DNA of 64,000 bases from Gemmatimonadota bacterium. Its GTDB lineage: Bacteria; Gemmatimonadota; Gemmatimonadetes; Gemmatimonadales; GWC2-71-9. Positions 37,412 through 44,922 of the stretch are shown piece after piece. Positions within the stretch are counted from its first letter, which is position 1; each line of letters starts with the position of its first letter. The translations under genes and the position numbers were made by a program. The stretch covers positions 1-64,000 of the forward strand of contig QHUL01000058.1 in NCBI GenBank assembly GCA_003222115.1. The letters run 5' to 3'. The notes under the pieces are model-generated. The model saw nothing but the letters and a program-made list of their open reading frames with translations. It did not search any database and was not told the origin of the DNA.

Positions 37412-38136
37412 GGCAGCTTCTGTGCGAGCGCCACCAATGTGTAACCGAACCCGGCCCACTCCTTGAGCCGCTCGAGATGGCGCGGCGAGATCACCCATCC
37501 CAGCGCCTTGTTGACCTTATAGGAATTCACGAGACGTAGGATTCCACGGTTCCCGATCGGAATGGCGCTCGTAGTGCGGAGGACGCGGAATCGGCGGCGC
37601 AACATCGCTCTGAACTCCCCGCGACTGGGGTAGAACTTGATGTGAGCGTCCGGATCGGGCCCGTAGTCCCAGCGCTGGATCACGAAGCGATTCGCTGCGG
37701 TGATGATGAGGTATCCGTTCGGTTTCAGGATCCGCGCGATGATGTCCAGGTATGCGGCCGGATCCTCGACATGGGCCACGACTTCCTGCGACACAACGAG
37801 GTCGAAGTGTTCGGCCGGCAACGTCATGTCATAGACGCTTCCGGCGATGAACGGCACGTGCGGGTAGGCAGCGCGCGCCTGGGCGATCGCCGCCTCGGAG
37901 AGATCGATGCCCGTGGCCCGTCCCCAGTGCGACAGGTTCGCCGTAAACCAGCCCGTGCCACACCCGAAGTCCAGGATCTCGGGATCGGTGAGTCGCAGCG
38001 ACCTGACAATCGCGAGCACCACGTCACCCCGTCGCCGCTGGTAGTCGTTGGGGAGTCGCTGCCGCTCCCAGCGCTCGTCCCAGTAACGCCGTTGATCGTC
38101 GAGTGACGGTAGCGGTGACGCTAGCCCTGGCTCCAC
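37408..38136 (-). CDS. Class I SAM-dependent methyltransferase
   Basis: A 242-residue protein. The start is taken as GTG at 38136, inside the end of rfbG, with GGGGG upstream. SAM motif I is EILDFGCGTGWFTANLSHWG, motif II ATGIDLSEAAIAQARAAYP, and the later motifs are FDLVVSQEVVAHVEDPAAYLDIIARILKPNGYLIITAAN. Probably it O-methylates a sugar or a pathway intermediate of the exopolysaccharide. The substrate cannot be told from sequence. It sits between rfbG and the pyruvyl transferase, so it decorates the same polymer. Confidence 0.85.
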   Translation of the reverse strand: MEPGLASPLPSLDDQRRYWDERWERQRLPNDYQRRRGDVVLAIVRSLRLTDPEILDFGCGTGWFTANLSHWGRATGIDLSEAAIAQARAAYPHVPFIAGSVYDMTLPAEHFDLVVSQEVVAHVEDPAAYLDIIARILKPNGYLIITAANRFVIQRWDYGPDPDAHIKFYPSRGEFRAMLRRRFRVLRTTSAIPIGNRGILRLVNSYKVNKALGWVISPRHLERLKEWAGFGYTLVALAQKLP

Positions 38137-39224
38137 GCAAGCCCCCGTTCCGTGGCCCGACAGCCGTATTCGCCTAGTTGCCCGATGGCGAACTCGCGCA
38201 TGCCGGCGCCGCCTTGCTCGTAGTACCGATGGTACCAACGGCTGGTGAAGTGGACCGCCTCCGGGAGCGTGAGCACAGCTCGCCACTCGAGGTCCGCGAG
38301 GGCCTTGTCACTGGAGAGCGTCAGGAACCGGGCCTCCGGTCGGCCGTCCATCCCCTTCGCCTCCACCCTCCACCGGGCACCCCGCCAGCCTTCGGCGACC
38401 ATCTGAAGGAGGGCCTCCACGCGGTGATTCGCCGCGGCGTCTGGCCCGAAGTTGTACGATTCCCCCACCACGCGCGGGTTGCGGCCCCACAGCTGGCGGC
38501 CCAGCCACAGATAGCCACTGAGTGCATCGAGCACGTGCTGCCAGGGCCGGGTTGCTTCGGGATGCCGAATGACCACTGCATCGCCCTTGGACCAGGCACG
38601 CACGCAGTCTGGCACGAGACCGTCCTCTGCCCAGTCGCCACCCCCGATCACGTTGCCCGCCCGAGCGGTCGCGATGGCCGCCCCGTCCTCCCGGCCGTTG
38701 AAAAACGAGCGCACGTAGGAATAGGCAATCAACTCCGCGCACGCCTTCGACCCGCTGTAGGGATCTTCTCCGCCCAGCGCGTCGTTCTCCCGGTAGCCCC
38801 AGGTCCATTCGACGTTGCGGTAGCACTTATCGCTAGTGATGATGACGCCGACGCGCACGCCGGGGCGGTGCCGCGTGCATTCGAGCACGTTCATCGTGCC
38901 CATGGCGTTCGTTTCGAAGGTGGTGACAGGGTCGCAGTACGATCGCCGGACCAACGACTGCGCGGCCAGGTGGAAGACTATCTCCGGACGGAACTCGTCG
39001 AACACCCTGGCCAGCCGCTCACGGTCGCGCAAGTCGCCCTGATAGTGGCGCAGGCGCTGGCTGAGGGCGAGTATTTCGAAGTTCGACGGGTTTGTCGGAA
39101 TGTCCAGGGAGTATCCCGCCACCTCCGCCCCCAACTCCAGCAGCCACGTGCACAGCCAGGAACCCTTGAACCCCGTGTGGCCCGTCACGAGCACACGCCG
39201 GCCCGCGTACACATTCGAGAACAT
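38121..39224 (-). CDS. rfbG: CDP-glucose 4,6-dehydratase
   Basis: A 367-residue extended short-chain dehydrogenase. NAD-binding motif VTGHTGFKGSWLCTWL is the CDP-glucose dehydratase form, with GYSLDIPTNPSNFEI, HLAAQSLVRRSYCDPVTTFETNAMGTMNVLE, ITSDKCY, and DPYSGSKACAELIAYSYVRSFF holding the YxxxK pair. It converts CDP-glucose to CDP-4-keto-6-deoxyglucose. ATG at 39224 has GAGGAGCC upstream. Its substrate comes from RfbF (43717). No RfbH (3-dehydratase) is in the window, so the product is more likely methylated, reduced or epimerised than turned into a classical 3,6-dideoxyhexose. Confidence 0.93.
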   Translation of the reverse strand: MFSNVYAGRRVLVTGHTGFKGSWLCTWLLELGAEVAGYSLDIPTNPSNFEILALSQRLRHYQGDLRDRERLARVFDEFRPEIVFHLAAQSLVRRSYCDPVTTFETNAMGTMNVLECTRHRPGVRVGVIITSDKCYRNVEWTWGYRENDALGGEDPYSGSKACAELIAYSYVRSFFNGREDGAAIATARAGNVIGGGDWAEDGLVPDCVRAWSKGDAVVIRHPEATRPWQHVLDALSGYLWLGRQLWGRNPRVVGESYNFGPDAAANHRVEALLQMVAEGWRGARWRVEAKGMDGRPEARFLTLSSDKALADLEWRAVLTLPEAVHFTSRWYHRYYEQGGAGMREFAIGQLGEYGCRATERGLAWSQG

Positions 39225-39403
39225 CAGCGATGGCTCCTCGGGTCGTTGCACCGTGTTCGCCGGGACGGTTCTGCAAGAGCCATGCACCGCCACACGGCAC
39301 TAGAGAAGCGGCGTCCCCGCCGCTTGGAGGGTGCTTTGTTGCGTGTACGCCACAGCAGTGGGCTCAAGGCCGCCCGGCGCGGCCCGTGCTCGGATGTCGC
39401 TGT

Positions 39404-39419
39404 AGGCATACATGTTGCG
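39404..39419 (+). promoter_or_regulatory. Putative sigma-54 promoter of the C-methyltransferase gene
   Basis: AGGCATACATGTTGCG has a full TTGC at -12 and GGCA at -24, correctly spaced. The predicted start point near 39430 supports the GTG at 39478 as the true start, because the longer open frame to 39412 would begin upstream of it. Confidence 0.5.
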
Positions 39420-39477
39420 ACTCCGACGGAAGGAACAGGCATCATCCCCAACCTCCATTCGCCAAACGGTAAGGCCC

Positions 39478-40776
39478 GTGAGTACTGCTAACCGTATCGT
39501 CCTCCCGAGCGGCGACGAAGCCACTCAGCGGCACCCGTCCACACAGCGCGGTCGCTGCCGTCACTGCGGTGCGCGACTGGTGCACACGTTCGTTGATCTG
39601 GGCATGTCCCCACTGTGCGAGAGCTTTCTGGACGCGGACCAACTCGACGAGATGGAGCCCTTCTACCCACTCCACGTGTACGTCTGTGACCAGTGTTTCC
39701 TCGTGCAGCTGCCGGAGTATGTCAGCCCGGAGGCGATCTTCCGCGAGTACGCTTACTTCTCTTCGTATTCGGATACCTGGCTCGATCATTCCCGCGTGTA
39801 CACCGATCACATGATCGAGCGGTTTCAGCTGAACCGTGACAGCTGGGTGGTGGAAATCGCGAGCAACGACGGCTACCTGCTGCAGTGGTTCGTGGCCCGA
39901 GGCATACCCGTGCAGGGGATCGAGCCAGCCGCGAATGTGGCCCAGGTGGCGATACAGAAGGGCGTGCCAACCTGGGTACAGTTCTTTGGGCGGGAGACGG
40001 CCCGGCAATGGGCTGCCAGCGGCAGGCGGGCTGACCTGCTGATCGGGAATAACGTGCTCGCCCAAGTACCCGCCCTCAACGACTTCGTTGCCGGATTGAG
40101 GATTCTGCTGGCGCCCCGTGGGGTGATCACGATAGAGTTTCCTCATCTGATGCGGTTGGTTGCAGGCAATCAGTTCGACACCATTTACCACGAGCACTTC
40201 TCGTACTTCTCGCTGCTGGCGGTGGAGCGACTCTTCGCGGCGCACCAGCTCGTGGTGTTCGATGTGCAAGAGCTGAAGACGCATGGAGGCTCGCTCCGCA
40301 TCTATGCCCGCCACCTGGAGGACTCCTCAAAGCCAATCGGGCGACGGGTGAGCGAGCTCAGGGCGCAAGAGGAGGCTGCCGGCCTCCGGCACCTGGACTA
40401 CTACTCCGCGTTTGAGGCGAACGTACAGGAGACCAAGCGTCGCCTGCTCGAGTTCCTGATTCAGGCGAAGCGGCGGGGCCGCACCATCGTGGGTTACGGA
40501 GCCCCGGGCAAAGGCAACACGCTGCTGAACTACTGCGGCATCCGGACTGATTTGCTGCAGTACACCGTGGACCGCAGCCCGTACAAGCAGGGCAAGTTCC
40601 TTCCGGGTACGCACATCCCGATCTTCGCGCCCGAAAAGCTACGCGAAACCCGGCCCGACTACCTGCTGATCCTGCCGTGGAACTTGAAGGACGAGATCAT
40701 GGACCAAATGTCCTACATCCGTGACTGGGGCGGCCACTTCGTCGTGCCGATTCCCGAACCCCGAGTCTATCGCTGA
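39478..40776 (+). CDS. NDP-sugar C-methyltransferase (TylCIII/NovU type)
   Basis: A 432-residue protein of the three-domain sugar C-methyltransferase family. The N-terminal zinc site is CRHC (27-30) and CDQC (70-73). The SAM domain has VVEIASNDGYLLQWF (124-138). The catalytic-region motif is TIYHEHFSYFSLLAVERLF. The C-terminal domain is TIVGYGAPGKGNTLLNYCGIRTDLLQYTVDRSPYKQGKFLPGTHIPI. These enzymes transfer a methyl group to carbon next to a keto group of an NDP-4-keto-6-deoxy sugar, here plausibly the RfbG product. GTG start at 39478. It is divergent from rfbG. Confidence 0.88.
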   Translation: MSTANRIVLPSGDEATQRHPSTQRGRCRHCGARLVHTFVDLGMSPLCESFLDADQLDEMEPFYPLHVYVCDQCFLVQLPEYVSPEAIFREYAYFSSYSDTWLDHSRVYTDHMIERFQLNRDSWVVEIASNDGYLLQWFVARGIPVQGIEPAANVAQVAIQKGVPTWVQFFGRETARQWAASGRRADLLIGNNVLAQVPALNDFVAGLRILLAPRGVITIEFPHLMRLVAGNQFDTIYHEHFSYFSLLAVERLFAAHQLVVFDVQELKTHGGSLRIYARHLEDSSKPIGRRVSELRAQEEAAGLRHLDYYSAFEANVQETKRRLLEFLIQAKRRGRTIVGYGAPGKGNTLLNYCGIRTDLLQYTVDRSPYKQGKFLPGTHIPIFAPEKLRETRPDYLLILPWNLKDEIMDQMSYIRDWGGHFVVPIPEPRVYR

Positions 40777-40813
40777 TTCCTACTGCGGGGGCCGCTGCAC
40801 GCGCGCCCCCGCA

Positions 40814-40829
40814 TGGCCGCCACGTTGCA
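40814..40829 (+). promoter_or_regulatory. Putative sigma-54 promoter between the two C-methyltransferase-like genes
   Basis: TGGCCGCCACGTTGCA has TGGC at -24 and an ideal TTGCA at -12, with correct spacing. The predicted start point near 40840 is 52 bases before the ATG at 40892. Confidence 0.5.
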
Positions 40830-40891
40830 CGTTGCGACCGAGTCCTGGCAGACAGTCCAGTCGTCGGGAATATTGCCCGGCGGTGTCTCGA

Positions 40892-42097
40892 ATGCGTCCC
40901 GAACGGTCGTGCCCCGTCTGTGGTTCTTCAGATACGTCTGCCTTCCTGCAGCGGTCATCCGTTCCCGTCCACCAGGACGTGGTCCTGGCCAGCGTAGCGG
41001 AAGCCCGCGCCTCTGGTCGCGGTGAGCTGACCATGTATGCGTGTGGTGATTGCGGCTTCGCCTTCAATGCGGCCTTCGATCAATCACTCATGTCATACGG
41101 GGACTGCTACGACAGTACACAAACATGCTCCCCGGGATTCAGCGCATACGTCAACGACCTGATTGGGTACCTCGTGGAGGAGCGGGAGGTTCGGAACTGC
41201 ACCGTCGTCGAGGTCGGGTGTGGCAAGGGGGAGTTTATCAGACGACTTGTCGGGTATCCGCGTGGCAACATTACCGGGTATGGGTTCGATCCGACCCACG
41301 TAGGTCCCGACGTCGAGTATGGTGGACGTCTGCGGTTTGAGAAGCGTTTTTACGATGAGCACGCGTCATCGCTACCTGCGGACGTCGTGATCTGCCGCCA
41401 TGTGATTGAACATGTTCCTGATCCGCTGCAGCTGCTCAGTGCTGTCCGCCGAGCTGCCGAGCAGCGGCCGAACGCCTGGGTATGCTTCGAGACCCCGTGC
41501 ATGGAGTGGATTCTTCGACACTCGGTTTTTTGGGATTTCTTTTATGAGCATTGTTCATTGTTCACGAGCTCATCGCTGACAACGGCATTCGAGCTCTCTG
41601 GTCTCGACGTTCTGCGTGCACGGCACGTGTTCGAGGGGCAATATCTCTGGCTGGAAGGCCGACCAGCGCGCGGCCTCATTCGAGCACACAAGAATGCTGG
41701 CGATGTTATCAAATTGGCGAAGCGATTCAGTGCCTTTGAAGAACGGATGGGCGCGCGGTGGCGCGCGGCGGTGGCTCGTGCCTTGGACGTAGCAGAAGGG
41801 GATGTGTCTCCTCGTCGAGTCGCGGTATGGGGAGCGGGTGCAAAGGGTGTAACCTTTGTGAACCTTGTCGATCCGGACTGCCGCGACATTCAGTGCCTTG
41901 TGGACGTCAACCCTAACAAGCAGCACCGGTATGTGCCTGGCACGGGACATCGGGTCGTCGCGCCGGCCATGTTGGGGGACGAGAGAATCGAGGCGGTCAT
42001 CGTCCTGAATCCCAACTACGTTCAGGAAATATCTGCCGCTTTGAGACAGCAGGGCTCAGGGGTTGCGGTGATCGACCTGATGGCGGAACTCGCATGA
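40892..42097 (+). CDS. Second C-methyltransferase-like protein, possibly acquired
   Basis: A 401-residue protein with the same order of domains as its neighbour. Zinc site CPVC (7-10) and CGDC (51-54); SAM motif VVEVGCGKGEFIRRLV (106-121); FYEHCSLFTSSSLTTAF at the position of YHEHFSYF; C-terminal VAVWGAGAKGVTFVNLVDPDCRDIQCLVDVNPNKQHRYVPGTGHRVVAP. Sequence identity to the gene at 39478 looks low, so it is an old paralogue or a separate acquisition. Its base composition is visibly more AT-rich than the surroundings (for example 41520-41600), which hints at transfer. Substrate unknown; probably a C- or O-methylation of a keto sugar or of a downstream intermediate. Confidence 0.8.
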   Translation: MRPERSCPVCGSSDTSAFLQRSSVPVHQDVVLASVAEARASGRGELTMYACGDCGFAFNAAFDQSLMSYGDCYDSTQTCSPGFSAYVNDLIGYLVEEREVRNCTVVEVGCGKGEFIRRLVGYPRGNITGYGFDPTHVGPDVEYGGRLRFEKRFYDEHASSLPADVVICRHVIEHVPDPLQLLSAVRRAAEQRPNAWVCFETPCMEWILRHSVFWDFFYEHCSLFTSSSLTTAFELSGLDVLRARHVFEGQYLWLEGRPARGLIRAHKNAGDVIKLAKRFSAFEERMGARWRAAVARALDVAEGDVSPRRVAVWGAGAKGVTFVNLVDPDCRDIQCLVDVNPNKQHRYVPGTGHRVVAPAMLGDERIEAVIVLNPNYVQEISAALRQQGSGVAVIDLMAELA

Positions 42098-42131
42098 GAC
42101 GTACGCTCGATGCCGCCGCAAACGCGCTCCC

Positions 42132-43043
42132 CTAGGAGCGCGCCGCCGGGCGGGAGATTCCTCCCATGAGCTGGCGCGCCGCGTCGGTTATCTCCTGACT
42201 CAGGCGCTGGCGGCGCCAGAGAGCCATCCGCACCAGAACAGTGGCAACGCGCAGTTTCTCGGCGGCATCGAGCGGGGCGCGCGGTAGGGAGCGGACGTGC
42301 TCCCAGAGATGTCGCCAAGTGTAGCAATAGATCCGTCCCCGGTCCTCGGGATTCCAGAACGCCTTCCACTGGTCTATGGTCGTCATCCGGCTGTGCGCCG
42401 CCTCGTGGAACCGCCTGTAGAACAGGAACTCCGGAACCTCCCAAAAGGCGCCATAGAGCACGAGCTCGGCCAGCAACACGATGTCGGCCCCGAAGTAGGA
42501 ACCGAGCAGTCTCGTTCTCCTTACGACGTCTTTTCGGGTGAGGCCGTACATGGCATTGCAGTGCCCCAAGCGATCGACCAGCGCCCGGAAGCGGTCGCTG
42601 GCCCGCTGCTGTGGCAGGTGCAGGCGATCGTCGTAGTCCGCCGTCACCCTTCCGTACTCGTCGATGAACCTCGTCTTCGGATAGGCGAGCACCACCCTCG
42701 GTTCCCGATCCAGGACCTCAACACAGCGCGCCAGGAATTCGGGAGCCGAGATGTCATCCGCGGCCGCCCAGCGGAAATACTCTCCCGAGGCCAACTGTAG
42801 GGTGTGGCGAAAATTCCCCGCGGCTCCGACATTCCTGGCGTTGCGGACGTAGCGGATCCGCCGGTCCTGCGCCGCATACGAGCGCGCGATTTCCGCTGTG
42901 TGGTCGATCGACGCGTTATCGCTGATAATGAGCTCAAAGTCCTCATAGGTCTGCGCACGCAAGGACTCGAGCGCCGCCGCGAGATACCGCTCCCCGTTGT
43001 ACACGGGTATGCCGACACTCACTCGGGGCCGTGCGCGTGTCAT
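42132..43043 (-). CDS. Glycosyltransferase family 2
   Basis: A 303-residue GT-A enzyme starting MTRARPRVSVGIPVYNGERYLAAALESLRAQTYEDFELIISDNASIDHTAEIARSY. The DxD-like motif is WAAADDISAPEFL. No membrane segment is present, so it acts on the cytoplasmic face. It adds one sugar to the lipid-linked repeat unit. It overlaps the PIG-L deacetylase gene by 4 bases (ATGA), and both follow rfbF, so the three probably handle the same sugar branch. The acceptor and donor cannot be named. Confidence 0.88.
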   Translation of the reverse strand: MTRARPRVSVGIPVYNGERYLAAALESLRAQTYEDFELIISDNASIDHTAEIARSYAAQDRRIRYVRNARNVGAAGNFRHTLQLASGEYFRWAAADDISAPEFLARCVEVLDREPRVVLAYPKTRFIDEYGRVTADYDDRLHLPQQRASDRFRALVDRLGHCNAMYGLTRKDVVRRTRLLGSYFGADIVLLAELVLYGAFWEVPEFLFYRRFHEAAHSRMTTIDQWKAFWNPEDRGRIYCYTWRHLWEHVRSLPRAPLDAAEKLRVATVLVRMALWRRQRLSQEITDAARQLMGGISRPAARS

Positions 43044-43717
43044 CGGCCCTCGCACGGTCGCGGGCGCACTACGAGCTTGTGCGCGTAGAACGCCTCCGCG
43101 TACCCACCGGGAGCAGCGCACTCCACCCCACGGACGCGCATCAGCCCGCGGAAGGTGTCCTCCGTGAACCAACGGCGGTCGCGTTGCGACGCGAAGGCGT
43201 CGAGTAGGTGGCGTGTCTTCTCGCGGCACGTCGCGTCGTCGAGCGGCAGGTAGCAGTTTGGGGTGCCGAGGTCCGCGTCGTACTTCGGCACTTCGTACTC
43301 GAGGATCAAGTGGTCCCGGAAGGTGTTCCAGGTCAGCTCGGACACAAGTCGGTGGTCCTGGTGGCGGTCCCCGCGGTAGTGCGTGAAGATCACGTCGGGT
43401 GTCTGATCGCGCTTCAGTTCCTCGAAGTACTCCTTGATGCTCGCGCCGACGTAGGGGAAGAAGCCGTCACGGAACGCCTTGACGACGACATGCGCGCGTG
43501 CAGCCGAGCCTAGAAACAGCGCCGCCCCGCGCCGGGCCTCCTCCGCTCGCGTCCCGTCGCCGCTCAGCACGATCCAGGTGAACTCCGCACCCGGCACCGT
43601 GGCTGCGAGGTGCAGCACCGTCCCGCCACAACCGATCTCGATATCGTCCGCATGCGCCCCGAGGCAGAGCACCCGAAATGCGGCATCCGGGACGCTCGCG
43701 AGGGGCAGCGCGAGCAT
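43040..43717 (-). CDS. PIG-L/LmbE family deacetylase
   Basis: A 225-residue protein with the zinc-binding signature LCLGAHADDIEIGCGGTVLHLA, and later HYRGDRHQDHRLVSELTWNTFRDHLILEYEVPKY supplying the HxxH pair. Members remove N-acetyl groups from GlcNAc-type sugars or related acyl groups. The start shares bases with the rfbF stop (TGATG) and the stop overlaps the GT2 start. Coupling with RfbF suggests it modifies an amino sugar of the same glycan, though some members act in small-molecule pathways. Confidence 0.87.
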   Translation of the reverse strand: MLALPLASVPDAAFRVLCLGAHADDIEIGCGGTVLHLAATVPGAEFTWIVLSGDGTRAEEARRGAALFLGSAARAHVVVKAFRDGFFPYVGASIKEYFEELKRDQTPDVIFTHYRGDRHQDHRLVSELTWNTFRDHLILEYEVPKYDADLGTPNCYLPLDDATCREKTRHLLDAFASQRDRRWFTEDTFRGLMRVRGVECAAPGGYAEAFYAHKLVVRPRPCEGR

Positions 43718-44574
43718 CAGGGCGTGCCGAGCGCTCGGCGCCGGCTGCCCCCAAGCGAGAGCGGCGCCCGCTCGCCCGACGGCGGCGCGGTCGGCGCAGC
43801 GCGCTTCCAGACCTCCCACGGCGCGTCGCCCCGGGCGTACATGTCGTCCAAGCGCTGCTTGTCCTTGAACGTGTCCATGGACGTCCAGAACCCATCGTAG
43901 CGGTAGGCCAGTAGCTGGTTCTCGGCGAGGAGCCGCTGGAACGCGTCCGCCACGAGGTCTTCCCCGTGCCGCAGGTAGTCGAAGATCTCGGTCTTGAAAA
44001 TGAGATACCCACCGTTGATGCGCAGGCCGGTCTGCGCGGTCTCCCGAATGCTCGTTACCTCGCCGCCGGGTCGCGATACCACGAAGTGATAGCTCAGATG
44101 CGGCTTCACGCAGAGAAAGCTCGCGATCCGGCCGTGTCGTCGGAAATGCTCGAGTTCCGCCGGCAACGGCAAGTCCGTCAGGCCGTCGGTGTAGTTCGCG
44201 AAGAACTCACTCTCACCGGCGAGGTGCGACTCGACCGCGCTGAGGCGTTGCCCAATGGTCGAGTTGATCCCCGTATCGACGAACGTGATACGCCAATCGC
44301 CGACGTCGCTCTGCAGGAGCTCGAGCCGCCGACCGCCCTCGCTCAGGACGAAGTCATTCGAGACGCACTCGTCGTAATTGCGGAAGTAGTTCTTGATGGC
44401 GTCAGCGCGGTAGCCGAGGCAGAGGATGAAGTCCTGGTGCCCAAAGTGAGCGTAGTACTTCATCACGTGCCAGAGGATCGGGCGATAGCCGATCGGCACC
44501 ATCGGCTTCGGAATGTTCTGGTCGTAGTCCCGAAGCCGCATCCCCAGACCACCGCAGAACAGGACGACCTTCAT
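43717..44574 (-). CDS. rfbF: Glucose-1-phosphate cytidylyltransferase
   Basis: A 285-residue nucleotidyltransferase, ATG at 44574 behind GGGAGAGG. It begins MKVVLFCGGLGMRLRDYDQNIPKPMVPIGYRPILWHVMKYYAHFG, with the nucleotide-binding GGxGxRL and PKPMVPIG. It has FVDTGINSTIGQRL, NYTDGLTDL and FWTSMDTFKDK, characteristic of RfbF. It makes CDP-glucose from CTP and glucose 1-phosphate for RfbG. The C-terminal 25 residues are an extra low-complexity tail beyond the usual length of about 257. It is separated from rfbG by 4.5 kb, with the C-methyltransferase genes between them. Confidence 0.93.
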   Translation of the reverse strand: MKVVLFCGGLGMRLRDYDQNIPKPMVPIGYRPILWHVMKYYAHFGHQDFILCLGYRADAIKNYFRNYDECVSNDFVLSEGGRRLELLQSDVGDWRITFVDTGINSTIGQRLSAVESHLAGESEFFANYTDGLTDLPLPAELEHFRRHGRIASFLCVKPHLSYHFVVSRPGGEVTSIRETAQTGLRINGGYLIFKTEIFDYLRHGEDLVADAFQRLLAENQLLAYRYDGFWTSMDTFKDKQRLDDMYARGDAPWEVWKRAAPTAPPSGERAPLSLGGSRRRALGTP

Positions 44575-44891
44575 TTGGCGCCTCTCCCTCTTGAGGGACC
44601 CGGCCCAGTCGCTGCGAGCCAGTGCAAGCCGTGTGCGCACGGCGCAGCTCCCGACAACTCATTGATTCACAAGGCGTTTTGGATGGCTGCGGAGGCGAAG
44701 CCGCAGGCGCGCGAGCAGCTACACTGCTGCGCACACACCACGCCCCCTCGAGCGTTCGACGGACTTCGCCTGGACGCACCTACGCTCGCCCGGTGTGGCG
44801 CCCCCGCATCAGGCTCCCTTGCACCGTGGCCTCAGCCGGACTTCCGAGAGCGGCGCGGCAGCATTTCCCGTGGCCGCCGGGGCCGGCCTTC
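44575..44891. other. Divergent intergenic region between rfbF and the first flippase
   Basis: No gene is supported here; the open frames are shadows of rfbF and of the flippase frame. A plus-strand -24/-12 element lies at its right end. For rfbF the best minus-strand match is TGGTGTGTGCGCAGCA near 44735-44750, which is weak and far from the start. Confidence 0.4.
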
Positions 44892-44907
44892 TGGTCCCCG
44901 TCTTGCG
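44892..44907 (+). promoter_or_regulatory. Sigma-54-like element directly before flippase 1
   Basis: TGGTCCCCGTCTTGCG has TGG and TTGC correctly spaced, but the predicted start point (about 44918) is only about 5 bases before the ATG at 44923. Either the transcript is nearly leaderless or the true start codon is a few codons downstream. The paralogous flippase at 47806 shows the same arrangement. Confidence 0.38.
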
Positions 44908-44922
44908 CAGGACGACGGCGAC

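Noticed and set aside
39248-39287. Sigma-54 elements upstream of rfbG
   Set aside because: One candidate (CGGCGAACACGGTGCA) would start inside the ribosome site; the other (GTGCATGGCTCTTGCA) lacks the invariant first G of the -24 box.
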